NCBI GenBank assembly: GCA_013399855.1
Contig: VXAY01002814.1
Coordinates: 2,189,912-2,253,911, forward strand
Source: Oxyruncus cristatus
Lineage: Eukaryota; Chordata; Aves; Passeriformes; Cotingidae
Direction of reading: 5' to 3'
DNA: 64,000 nt
Shown: positions 1 to 12,700 of the stretch, in pieces
How the letters are laid out: every line of letters starts with the position of its first letter
How positions within the stretch are numbered: position 1 is the first letter of the stretch
Notes under the pieces: generated by a model
The model's database searches: none
Seen by the model: the letters and a program-made list of their open reading frames with translations, nothing else
Told to the model about the DNA's origin: nothing
Position numbers and translations under genes: made by a program

Positions 1-596
1 TTCACCTTTTTTGTGAAAAGCAACCCTTCTAGATGGAGATGTGTGGACAGTGTTCTGTGAACACTGGGCATATCTCTATGGGGCTAAAGTATAGCCCAGT
101 TAAGCTCCACTTTTTCTTTTTTTTTTTTGGGGGGGGGGCAGGGTGGGTTTGAATTTAAATAGTTTACTGAATTACCTGAAAACTGCCTTGCACAATATAA
201 AGGTTATTTCCCAATTGCTAGCCCATTAGTTTGACTCCAGCTATTATGGAATAAGTTTTGTGTAAATACCATGCTTAGAATCAAAAACAGGTGCTGAGGA
301 CATAACCAAACTCACCCAAACATAGTTGTCTTGACCTAGTGCTGAAACTAGTACCACAAAGTCCTTCCAGCAATTACATTTAATAAATCTGTTTAAAAGA
401 GGAAAAAAAAAAATCTTTGTTAAAGGGACAATGTTGAAATGAGAAGCAGGTCTTTCCATAATGTTTTTTACAATATTTACTGTCTTGATACAAGCTGAAC
501 CTGAATCTGTATGTCAAAATTCTTGTACCTCCTCTTTTTGTGCCAGTTCATGTTAATGCTCTCTACTAAACATGTATTGTTTTTCTTTTCCTCTAG
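1..596 (+). other. BRDT intron (3' part)
   Basis: No exon seen. The polypyrimidine tract and AG at 595-596 define the first exon in the window. A T-run followed by ten G and then GGGTGGG (about 110-147) is the only marked low-complexity feature. Confidence 0.8.
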
Positions 597-725
597 AAGA
601 AAATGGATAACTTTGAGTATAGAGATATACAAGAATTTGCTACAGATGTTAGATTAATGTTCATGAGCTGCTACAAACATAATTCTCCAGATCATGAAAT
701 AGTTGCCATGGCAAGAAAACTTCAG
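597..725 (+). CDS. BRDT: BRDT exon: bromodomain 2, ZA-loop end to helix C
   Basis: 43 codons, entered and left in phase 0, with acceptor ctctag and donor gtgagt. It starts [14 protein letters not shown] and ends MARKLQ, the typical middle of a BET second bromodomain. The acetyl-lysine-binding Asn is residue 29 of this exon. It is preceded by His (KHN) where BET proteins normally have Tyr, and followed by Ser-Pro where Pro-Pro is usual. The DH pair typical of second bromodomains is kept. Confidence 0.95.
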
Positions 726-3700
726 GTGAGTTATCTCTTAAGTCAGACTTGAAAAAGAGTAGGTCATTTCATACCCTGATGTAGAATCTACTAATGTTAT
801 TGAACTACTGTGTTGCTATGTAGTTCTAGAGAACAAGTAGGAACTTCATAATGCTTTTAGAAATCTGAAAATATGTTGTTCCCAAACCTAACTCTTCAGG
901 ATGTTTTTGAAATGCACTTTGCCAAAATTCCTGATGAACCGGTTGCAAGTGCTCATCTGCCACAGCCTGTGAAAGAAATGACAGAAGCTTATTCCAGTGA
1001 AAGTAGTAATGATGACTCTTCAGAAGAAAAATCATCTGAAGACTCTGAAGAGGAAAAAAGAGTGCACCTTGCAAAGCTACAGGAGCAAGTGAGCATTAGT
1101 ACTTAATGTGCATGACTTAAGATCTCTCTGATAGTGCCACTTTGATTTGTCCATTCTGAGGCTTAGCACCAAAAATCAGTTTTTAAGACACTCTAGTAAC
1201 TTATTTCCTCTTTGGAAGCACCATCAAAAGTTAAGAATAGTGCCTCAGCAAATACAAAGTGGATTTAGTGAATAATTGTTCTACTACTCCTGCTTACCAC
1301 TTCTTCAGATGACTATCAAACTTTTAAAAAAATAAAACTGTTCCTGTGGTATGATGAGATCGTCCAGACACTCCACACGTAGTTTAGTGGCATATTCTTC
1401 CAACAAGGCATTTCTTTCATATGGTTGAAGAGCTCTGTTCTTACCCTTTGTCTCTCTTGAGCCACACAAAAGCAAGTCATTACATTCTTCAGAAAGCTCA
1501 GGATGAAAGAACAGAAGGAATCTCGTGCTAACCAGTGAGACAAAGCCATGCTTCATATTAAGAGTGGGACGGGTCTCGCTTCTGCTTGAACACAACATTT
1601 TAACCTGTTGCTTCTATATCTAAAAACTGTGGGGTAAATTAGCATTTGCTTGGCAAATAAGGGACAGTTTTCAGTACTTGTCAGATGAGCAGATATATCG
1701 TCAATTTATGAATGTAGGCAGTAGGATAAGCAAGTGTACAAGCCAGCCTTTGCAAGTGTAGTTCAGTATGTCTGAATTCTAACTCTCATCACCTGACCAT
1801 CTTCCAATTCCTGGCATTTAAACAAAGTTATGTTAAGGTTTTCTCCTAAATTCTTAGTATGTCCTAACTAGCCATCTTATACTGCAAATTAAGATGCACA
1901 AGCCCAGTTCCACTAGCCTAATTTGTCAGTGCTGTAAGAGATAGAACCTAATAAGATGCACTTATGTGCATCCCAAGTGCTTGAAACTAAAGAGAGGCTG
2001 CTGGAAGCTCCTAGAGTGATTTCCCCCCCCCTTGACAGAATGTTAGAAAACACATGCTGCTAGAAATGTCTGCATAAAATAAGTAGCCCTACATCTTCTA
2101 GGTGGATAGTCTGTGACTAAGCTACAATATAGTAAGACGTTTCGAAAATAAATCTCATTTGGATAGCAAACATTCTATTAATAGCCACTCAGCTGCCACA
2201 AACATCCTGTGATATTTAGGACCAGATTATTGTTCCTCCTACATTGCCCAAGATTATCAGCTTTTTTTTTTTTTTTTGCTTTTGATAGCTTAAAGCTCTT
2301 CACCAGCAGTTGTGGGTTTTGACCAAAGCATGTTTATCTAGACCAGAAAAGAAAAAAGGGAAGGCTAAAAGCGAGAAAAGAAAGAACAAGGAGAAAACTA
2401 AAATAAAAAGCTTGATTCAAAAGAAGAAAAATCTGAAACACAAGAAGAAATCTAAGAAAAAACTCTGTTTAAACATGTAAGTGTGAGGGATTTGTGTGGG
2501 TGTCTAATTATTTTAAACTGTTGTTACTGCAGTATACTTTTTTTCCTGCAGTCAATCAAAGAGAACCATGCAGCAGGTCTTGTTGGCACATAAATCAGAA
2601 GATGAAGATGCTGCCAAGCCTATGAATTATGATGAAAAACGACAGTTGAGTTTGGACATAAATAAACTCCCTGGAGATAAGCTTGGGAAAGTAGTCCATA
2701 TAATACAGTCAAGAGAACCTGCACTGAGGAACTCCAACCCTGATGAGATAGAAATAGACTTTGAAACTTTAAATGCTTCAACACTCCGAGAACTAGAGAA
2801 ATATGTGGCAACCTGCTTGAGGAAGAGACAAAGAAAGCAGCGGGGTATGTAGTACAAGTGATGCCTAAAAAAACCCCCACTAGATTTGTTTTCTTGTTTT
2901 GCTTCCATGTTAACTTCTGTTTCACATGCAGCTAAAAAACCGACCAAGTCAAAAGAACAACTTAATTCTGAGAGGAAACAAGAGCTAGAGAAGAGACTAC
3001 TGGATGTCAATGGTCAACTAAACCCAAAGAAGAACGTCAAGCGTAATGTGGCTCTTTTACTCATTTGAAGTGGAAATAGCTTAAAGTGGAATTCTTCCCT
3101 TGGGCTTAAGTGCTGTTATGCAGCTGGGGACTTTCTCCTCAGAATAGCTGGGGTCTTAAACTTCCCATTGCTCATCTTAACATTAATCCTATTGAATGAA
3201 CTGGAGTCACAGCAGCAAATTTAATCAGTTACTTGTGCTGTCTAAAGCATCTTCCTTATTATTGCACCTAATACTTCATTACAGGTAAAGGGGGTAACGG
3301 CTTCAGAACTTGAGCAACACTGAACAACTCCTTTATGCTGACATGAAAACATGGTGGGGAGTGAGGAGGGTCACACAGTCTCTGTTCACAATTCGCTTTC
3401 TGTAGTTTAGAGACTCAAGAATAACCAACTCTAGTCATGCCTGTTAGATGGCAGTCTCACTCACGCTGTCACGCTAGCAAAATTTGTGTTAGTGACAGAT
3501 GTCCGTGTTACCTTTAGACTTAAGGAAGCATCCGAGGAGAATCAATTCAGTTTTTCAGGCAATAATGAGTTTTGAGATCAAAGCCAGAAATTTAGTACAC
3601 ACTTGAGCTCTACACTTACTGGTGGTTCTCATCAGGGGCTGAGACTGGATCAATGCAGCTGATGCTATTATAGGTCAAGCTGTTCCTCATTAAACCACGG

Positions 3701-6700
3701 AGTGCTATGATTGCCCTCCATTGGATACCTATTTAGCTTCTGTGTAAAACCAGTTAGCTGAAATGATGGAAGCATCCCTGCAAGACACAGGCTTGCATCC
3801 AGCATTAGCATTAGCTCAGTCAAGTCTTCCTGTCTGGCATACATAATGGCTTGAAAACAGTCTAAAAAGAAAAGCTTAAAGAAGATGAAATCAATTGAAT
3901 TGGGAAGTATATGTTGTGGGGAGAGGGAAGAGGCAGGCTAGGGAATCTTTTACAACTGGCATCTAGCTTGTTTACGAGAGCTTAATCTGGCATTTAACAA
4001 AGACTTGTGTCCAGGGAAACGGGTATCCATGTAACTTCTCATTTGCAAAGCTTCCATCAGAGCAACAACTTGGAAAAAGCTTTGACTGCAAAATCCCTAT
4101 AAACTGAGTTACATCAACCCTGCAGATGCAAAATAGTCAGATGGTGGGGAGGTGGCAAAAGATGGCAATTCTGAAGTACACATGGCTTGGGAAAGAAGAG
4201 TTGGCTGTAGATGAAGACCTCAGCATGCAAGTCTAGCAGCAGCAACGAGCACATAAACAGGCTCTTAACAGCAGGAAAGCTTATGGGGTAAAATTGCTTG
4301 AATTGTGTCATAAGAGAGCATAGTTTTAATCTACTTGAGGATTGTAAATCATGTGACTATAGCTCCTCCGTGGATATTTCAGTCATTCAACTAGCATGCT
4401 GCTGGTAAATCCCCCTTCTCTCCTCTGTAGGGGGAAGCCTTTTTTTCTCAAATCTACTACTAAATGGACAGTGGATAAGGAAGTGGAATAAGATGAACTG
4501 TTACATGGGAGAATAGACCTAACAAGGTTGATCCTAGTCTTGTGTATGAAGAATGCTCCACTGCAGGTTGTTCTGAATTCTTTCTTTTTCTCCTGCAGTT
4601 GAAATCAACACTGAGTCCAGTACTGGACCAAGCAGATTGAGTGACAGCAGCAGCTCCTCAGATTCTGGCAGCAGCACTAGCAGTGGTTCTAGCTCCTCAG
4701 ATAGCAGTGACTCTGAATCAGGTCAGAAAGTTTACTTTTGTGTTTGTAGGCAAAACATCTGCCCTCTCAGTTAGCATTTACTGTTCCATGTGCTTCCTGA
4801 CGACTTTAGTTATCCTTGTAGATTTGCTCTGTTTTGAAGGCTCAGTTGTAGTGCTGTTAAATCAATGTCTTAATACTGAGTTTCTAGGTAAAAACAAAAC
4901 AAAAACAAAGGACAAAACAAACATACTCCACTACAACATCCATTCAACTTCACAGTGAAAGCCTTTTGAGACGAAAGTAAGCTAGCAAAGGTCTGTGTAC
5001 CTAGACTGGACACTTGACTATTGGGCTATAGCTTACTCTTGCAGTTTTGATTTGGTTTTGAAAGTGTGATTCACTTTACTTTCACCTTCTGGTCTGCAGC
5101 ATAAAGGATGCCTTACCCTAGGGTAAGACTTAGTCCCGAAGCTGAGAAACACAAGTGTCTACAGCATTGACTGTAGAGCCAAAGTCCACCCTGGTGCTTA
5201 AACTGTCTCAAGTTTGTACTCTTTAGTTTTTTAGGACAGAATAGATCTGCTGAACTGGAGGTCTACAATGTAGATATCTGTGTGAGGTATAAGGTGAGAT
5301 GAATGCTCAACCCTCATCAAGCTAAAAATCAAAGTATTCAAGATAAGAATGTTCCTTTCACTGCGAGGTTTGGTTCTCTGGGTACAACTGCAACTCACAC
5401 CTTGTATATGTGAATAATGTAACATATGTGAGTGACTTTGGTTTTTTTCCATCCTCCTCTCTCTGCCCACCTCACTGTATTTACAGCTACAGAAACCTGT
5501 TCAAAACAAACTGGAGCCAGGCAGAACTGTCCAGCTTCTACAGAAAAGTCTAAGGTAAACTAATGGGAATGGGTGTAACATTTTTGCCCTGAACAAATTT
5601 AACGTACAATGGTATTGGAGATGACACAACTTTATCAGGAAATAATGAATATGGCTTGAATGTTATTTGTTCTGTAGGACTGAGTTATATGAAGATGTCA
5701 AATCTGCTGGTTTTTTAAAGTAGCTTATGCATTTGTATATAAACTGATGTCATGGGAGAACTCCTGAGGCTTTTACCTTTTATAATCATTATGGTCATTA
5801 TGTGTTGGGTGAAGGAGAAGGGGACAATGCTCCCCACACGCCCATGTAAAAGTCAAATCCTCTCCAAACTGATTTTTGAGTACATGAGCCAACAAACAGT
5901 GCAAGCCCCACTTAAATGTTTTATCTATGAACAGCCTCACTTCTACATCTGAAAATAAATAAGTTGTACAATATATCACTTATTTTCAGGATACTTTAAT
6001 ATTGCTTATTAATGTGGTATTATTATAACCATCAGGAGTTTTATGCAGAGATAACTTTTAATGCCTCTTACATTGAATTGCTCTATTCCTGTATATACAG
6101 TGGGTGTTATTTCTTGTCAGGGTTAACTGCCTCTTAAAATTTGCCTTCAAGCTGCCAGAGGCAGACCTTGAATTTCAAAGCAAGGTTGCAGCAAAGCCTT
6201 CATTCTTTTTGCAGTAGGTTGGCTTTCCCTGAAAGTACAGAAAACTAGGCTGCAAATTTATTATTCAGCTGCTTCTTCTACATCTTCATAAGCAAAGTCT
6301 GAGGAGAGGAATTATGCAACACACTTTTTTTGCTTAAGAAGAGCAGCCTCTGCAGTGACAGAATGACAGTAATAAACCTGAGAAAACAAGATCCAAGAAA
6401 TAAGCTTCAGCTTGGTCAGTTGTAAAAGCCCCTAACTGACTTTGAGTAACAACAAACATCATACTGCAAATCCTCACACTACATTTTGTTCTCAGGGGTT
6501 TTCTGTATCTGTCAACCACAGTAGTAAGTGCATTTTACTCATGTCTCTTTGTCATCTGAACTCTTAAAAAAATGTTGGATTTAGTATCACAAGACAAGGA
6601 CTACTGAATCTGATAAACAGTGGAAATGGGAGCAGTGGTGAGGAAAGGAGATCAAAATACTACTTAAACAGACTTGGCTGTATTAACTACTATAACCTCT

Positions 6701-9700
6701 TTATAGCCAATACCACTTTGTTTACAGACGACATCCCGCAACGCTGTTCTGCAAGCACAGCCCTCATCTGTTACGAGTAGCTTGCAAAATCATGGATCAT
6801 CTGAGCTGCAGCAGCCACCTCCCAATGTACAGCAGAGGCTCCAGCCTTTTCAGAATAGACCACTTAAACCACCAGAACAAAATGCCTTCTCTCCCTCAGG
6901 TAACACCTTTATGGCTATATTTGACTGCTGAGGGAAGAGTGGGTGCCAGGATGCTTGTATTGCCCAAGAAGTTTATCTTGGAATTTTGGAGGCTATCAAG
7001 TGGATATGAGAAAAAATTCTTGCAGAGTACAGATTACAAAGAGCATGATGTAAATTAAAGCGTGGCAGCACTGAGGATTGGCTAGAGTCTCAGATTACTG
7101 GGCAGTTGTGGTGGGACAGAATAGTATTCGAACAGGAGGAAGTGTTCAGATGGAAAAGGATACCTTAATGAACCTAGAGTTACAGGAAGTGCTGAACACC
7201 TTAAGGCAGGAATTAGATGCTTAAACCCATCACCGCTACTCAATTTCATGTCTGAAATGCCTATTAGCTAAATTTAAGTCTTGGTGCCATAGGTCTTCTG
7301 AATTGATTGCTGTTGTCTAGACATATCAAATACATGAAGTTGCTTAGGAACTTGATCCAAGGAGCTTTTCTTTTCCCTCCCTCATTTCAAAAGGTCTAAT
7401 AACATCAGACACTTCTGAGGTTTTGGTAGAAGACAGTTTGAGCTGGTAGCTGATTAACTGAGAAATCAATTAAAATCTGATTAAAAATAACTCCTATTGT
7501 GCAGCTAGGATACATATCTTCATACTAAGTTAATCCACAGATCTAAACAGTGACCTGATTTTGAGATGTAGGACTGCACTTTGCATGATAGGGGAAAATC
7601 ATACCCTACTTCTTTCTCAGGTATAATCTCAGCTGTATGTGCTCCGTATGACGCTCCAGACCAGCAAACTCCTCAGAGTACTCCAAAGACAAATCAGTCT
7701 TTTGCCACCCAGTCCAGACATGCTCTTCCAGAGGTGAATATGTGCTTCTCTCCAATGAATTCATTTTAAATAATGTCTTTAAAGCATGTTCTTACTCCTT
7801 TAAGATATAATATAGTATTTCAGGCTTGAATGTGATGTGATGAAGGCAATTTAAGGCTTATAACAAAAGTTTTCTAAAACCCTACCAACAAAGTGATTCT
7901 TATCCTTTAACAGGCATTACTTCATTGCCTGTTGGCTGAAACACAAAAGGAAAGTTTGGCAAATCAAGTTTATGGTGTACTATAAAGCTTATTTTATTTC
8001 CTTTCAGGGCTACAGCTTGGACTTAAGTAACCCTAGCATGCTTACAGACTAAAAGTCCAGCCTGTAAACCTTGCAGCTTCACAAAACAGATTGGAAGCTT
8101 ATAATTGATGTTTTGTTTTTCTAGAAATATCAACTTCATAAATTGAGTAATACTATGAAGGCTCTAAAGGCTATACTGGAAAAGTGTGTTGCTTTTTATC
8201 TCTTTTCCTAAAGCTATGGAAACTGAGGCTTTCAGGGTCTAGATGAAGCGGGAAATATGTTTTTACTGTTCATTTCCATCTCAATATGTTCTTGGAGAGT
8301 ATCCTGGTCAGAAGGGCCTCTGTAACGAAGGCAGTTATTGATGTTACTGCAGCATGATCTCTTCTATCTGAAGTGTTTAATGGTCTTTCTCAACATGGTT
8401 GAAAATTTAGCTGCTTCAGCCAGGCTGTAGTAGCTTTTGTTTTCAGAAATGAATAGAAACTACCTCTTGAATTTATGAGCACAACCATGTGTCCTGTAAG
8501 GAAGAAAAGCAGCTCACCCTTTCACATTGGTGTCCACTGTCCAAGGTAACGTGTAGTGTATATTATGACTCAGGTTTCTGCAACACTTCCTCAGTTTAAG
8601 GGATCACTGCACAGAGGAAAAAATACCCCTGAACTGAAGATCTCAGTTGACTTTGACCCACAAACTAGAGTGCAGCAACTGGCTTTATGGCAACTTCGTT
8701 CTGTTGCACTGTGTTAGGGGTTAAAGAGCTTGTATCAGTTTCTCATGTTCTACCCCTCTGTCACTCAGGATGGCTGAATAGAACATATTCTAAAGCCAAA
8801 GTCTTGATGTATGAACTTACTTTGGTTACCATAATATGAATGAAATCTAATTCTTCTCTGCTGTTTACAGGAGCTGGAGCTGCACCAATGTACTGCTCTA
8901 AACTTCTAAACCTTTAATCCTGATGCTGTATAATAAGAATCCACACATGCTAAACACACATTTTGAAGAACATATTTTGAAGTCTAGCTTCTCTTCTAGG
9001 TATCCACCACAATTTCCCAGGTTGCCAGTGCTGACTGGAGTAAACAAGCTGAGCGAACAAGACATCTAGACAAATCAAATAAACTTCAAAACAAGGCCAG
9101 TGTGAGAACTGCTCATTCAATATCCATAAGTCAAAAACAAAGTATGTAGTGTCATAATAAAAACTAATTGATATCAGGGATGCAGAGTATATGAACCTGG
9201 TTTAAAGAAATAAAATGCTGAAAACTTGTACATTAACCAGTTTGTACAATCTGTACAAACAAATTACAATCTGTAATTATCCAAAATAATGGAGGGAGTG
9301 ATGTTTTCCCTTGCTCTTTCTTTTTGATTTGCTGCTTAAAAAAAAAAATAAATGGATGTTTGGTTCTTGTTATCTGTTAAAACCTCTAAAGCAAATTACT
9401 TTTTGATGTAGCAATTTAGTACTAGGGATAGTACTAAAGGAAGAAAGTCTGAGAACTGCTGCTCCAATCAGTTGAACTTCACTGGCCTTTAAAATATCTT
9501 CTGCTGGAGCTGCATGGAGTATTTTGAGTTATTATTTCTGCTTTTGGTGACAAGGGTTTGACAGTAAATTAATGTCAAACAGACTTTCACCATGAAACAA
9601 ACTTGCAGTTATTACAAGAACACAGTCCCTCTGAAAGCTGCATTCTATACTTCATATGTCTTTCAAACTGAAGAATTGAACTGAATATCCCTGCTCTGAG

Positions 9701-12700
9701 TCCACAAGTTTCTGAAAGTGCTGAATTAAAAGGCAGAGCCTGCTCACCGATGAACTCTTTAGCGTTATTCTTTGGCAAAAATTAGTTATTTGAATTGTAT
9801 TAAAGCAGTTCTAAAACTGGAGATTTAATTTTCCATGGTGCTCTCTTCAGCATTTTCATCGTCTTAACACACCAAGCCACATGTGTACTGCCCCCACTTT
9901 GTTCAAACTTGCAGCACCTCCATTTGGACTGTGGCTTTAGTTAATCATTTTCAATTAAAAATTTTGTGAGGTCTTTTTGAAAACACCGTTTATGACAAAC
10001 TGAGTGAGAGTTTGATACTTTACCTTCAGAATTCTGGATCCAAACATCCAAAGACTTCCCCTTTGTATAATAAAAATAAGCCAACATCTTCCCTTAAGTT
10101 TCTTATTAAGCATTTAGTTAAATACTGAAACACCTCAAACTGCAGTACAGGATCACTGCTGAATGACACAAAATATCTGTGGTGTTTATATCTTGTTTGA
10201 AAAAGTGTTTGTTTTTTTTCCCCTCAAATAATAAAGAGGTAACAGCATGGAGCCCTTGTGCATCCTCTAGGCTACTGCAAATGTGATGACTAGCCCTTGC
10301 TGGCTGACCTATTTGCTTTGTTTAAAAAAACCCAAAAAAGTAAATAGGGTTGAGAGCTTTAGGCAAAATGAGTTAACATAATGAATGAGGTACCCTTAAA
10401 TAATGCTGGAATCAAAGGGAAAGAGGGTTGGGAGGGAAAGGGGAGGAGGTGAGTAAGTGGCAAAGTGCTGCGTTGAGACTTTCTGACCAAGCTTTTTGGG
10501 CATTCCACTGAGACCTCTCCTAGAATCAACCAGGAGTTAATTTCTCATCTATAGCTGAGCTAACGATCCCTTTCCCTGTACAAAAGTGGAGAGAAGTGGT
10601 CCTGTTCAACTTAAGCTTAGAAAATGTTTGTGAGAATTTCTGTCATTCTGAACCAAGTAATAGTAAACTGCAATGTAAGTTTATAAGTTAATTCCTTGAA
10701 TGACTGAAGTTTTATTATTTGAGGAAAATATAACCATAAAATCAACATGAGTCAAAAGCCTTTTTTTATTCTTCCATCAGGTCATTATACACCTGATGAT
10801 AAACCTAATGATAAAAACGTACAAAAATCCAAACTTCTTCCAAAAAAGGTAAGTGTTGATCAAGTTCCATTTGAGATGAGGGTGAGTTTACTTAGTAGGC
10901 TGAGTAACTTCCTGACTTGGGATCTTCTCTAAAAATCTGTTCTTTTACAATTAGAATATTTAGTGTACGATAGGTCTCAGACATTGTTATAATCTGTACA
11001 GATCTATCCGATTTTTAGTGCTAAAACCAAACAAATCTGTAGACTCTACTCATTTCAGAAAGTACATGACATATATATATAAAATAACATATCCATGTTG
11101 TCATATAAAAATATGGCTTGTTTCATTTAGTTTTAATATTATCTAGTTCTAATATCCAAGTTATTAGTGTGCTTTCCCTTGCTGATCCAGTAACAAAAAT
11201 AAGAGTAGTGTGGAATATAGTCTTGAGCACTATTGAAAAACCTGTTCTGAAAGAAGACAAAGCACTTTTAATGACTAAAGGTATTTATGAAAGTTAAACA
11301 AAATATTTCTTAGCATACAGTTTAAGTTATCTTAAGTGGAGGAATAGAGAAGTTTTCTTATCTGTTAAATTCTTCTCTGGTGATCAGCTCTTTGAAAACA
11401 CTAAATCAAAATTGCTAATAATAGATTATGTTAGCTAATGGACCTAAAAAGTTTTCTCTATAATCTGTTGAGCTAAAATGTTTCTAGAATTTTTCTTTAG
11501 GCACTTAGCTTTCAGAAAGCTATTAACTAACATATTGAATTCAATTCCAAAAATATGCATTTCCTTCATAAACACGTGACCTTCTACTAGAAGCAGGATT
11601 TCTTAACAATAGTGGCTTTATGCTGTCTTCTGCTGTGAAGAAAATGCCACCGGGGAAACGGGGGTAATGGATATTTAAAACAAACAAAGCCCACAAGCCT
11701 AATGCAAAACTATTGCTATGTAACAATTACATATAGAGATCAGGTGGATGTTTTCTGTATTAAAACATTGTCAACGGACCCTGTGCAAACTCAGCCTTGT
11801 GAATTCCTGTTTTCTCAAATGAAAAAAGAGAGGCAGACTTAAAGTGTAAAAATAGATACAAATGCTAATAATTTTTAGCATGTTGCTAAAGAATCTCAGA
11901 GTGGATGAGAAAATGCATCTAAGTCTCCTCAGACTGTTATATCTGCACTTCTGTCCTACCAAAGGAAGGATATTTTGTCGTAGACATTTCCAAATAGAGC
12001 CACTTAAAATGTTGTGCTAATGTAAGAACTAAGCAGGTAATGGATGTTAGTAGCTGTACCATATTTTTGCCTCTGCTGTTTTGCTTTTTCTAATAACTTC
12101 AGGATGCAGGATATAAGAATATAGATTCCTGGATAAGCCTGTGTAAAACAATGAAGCTTCCAGCTCCAATAAAAGCATCTGCTGAGAGCTTCAAACAGTT
12201 CAGGGAAGCAGTGTTAAAGAAGAGCGGGCAAGTGCCCGAGGTAAAAAGGCCTCTGGCGCAATCTGAGATGGAACTGCAAAACATTCCACAGGGAAAAAAA
12301 AGGTTTGTAACACGTATATTTAAATATTATTCTGGTTTTTGCTTGTCATGGTACTGGGTGGGTTATTCAGGAACAAGTGTTTTGGGTTAGGTAATGGCCA
12401 CACATCAGATGAAGTCAGGGAGCTGTACCACTCTAAGCACAAGTGCACATCCAAAATGCACAAAGCAGCTTTTTCCCATCAAATCAATATTATTTCAGCA
12501 ATCAAATAAACTTCTTGGGAATTTCTTTTTTCCTTGTTGTTAGTTTGTTTTCTGTTTTGTTTTTGGATTTGGGAAGGGGGGAGTTGTTTGGTTTTTGTTT
12601 GGGTGTTAGGATGGGAGTTTTTTGTCCCCTAGAACACTCAATTTCTCTGGTCATGACCAGAATTCACATTTGTCCTCAATATTTTATTTCTCCTATACCT

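Noticed and set aside
129..147. G-run that could form a quadruplex
   Set aside because: Single homopolymer-type tract after a T-run, most likely simple repeat; too little to call a regulatory structure.
5752..5952. 66-codon frame starting [15 protein letters not shown] in a BRDT intron
   Set aside because: Hydrophobic start looks like a signal peptide, but it is short, has no homology and no splice continuity.
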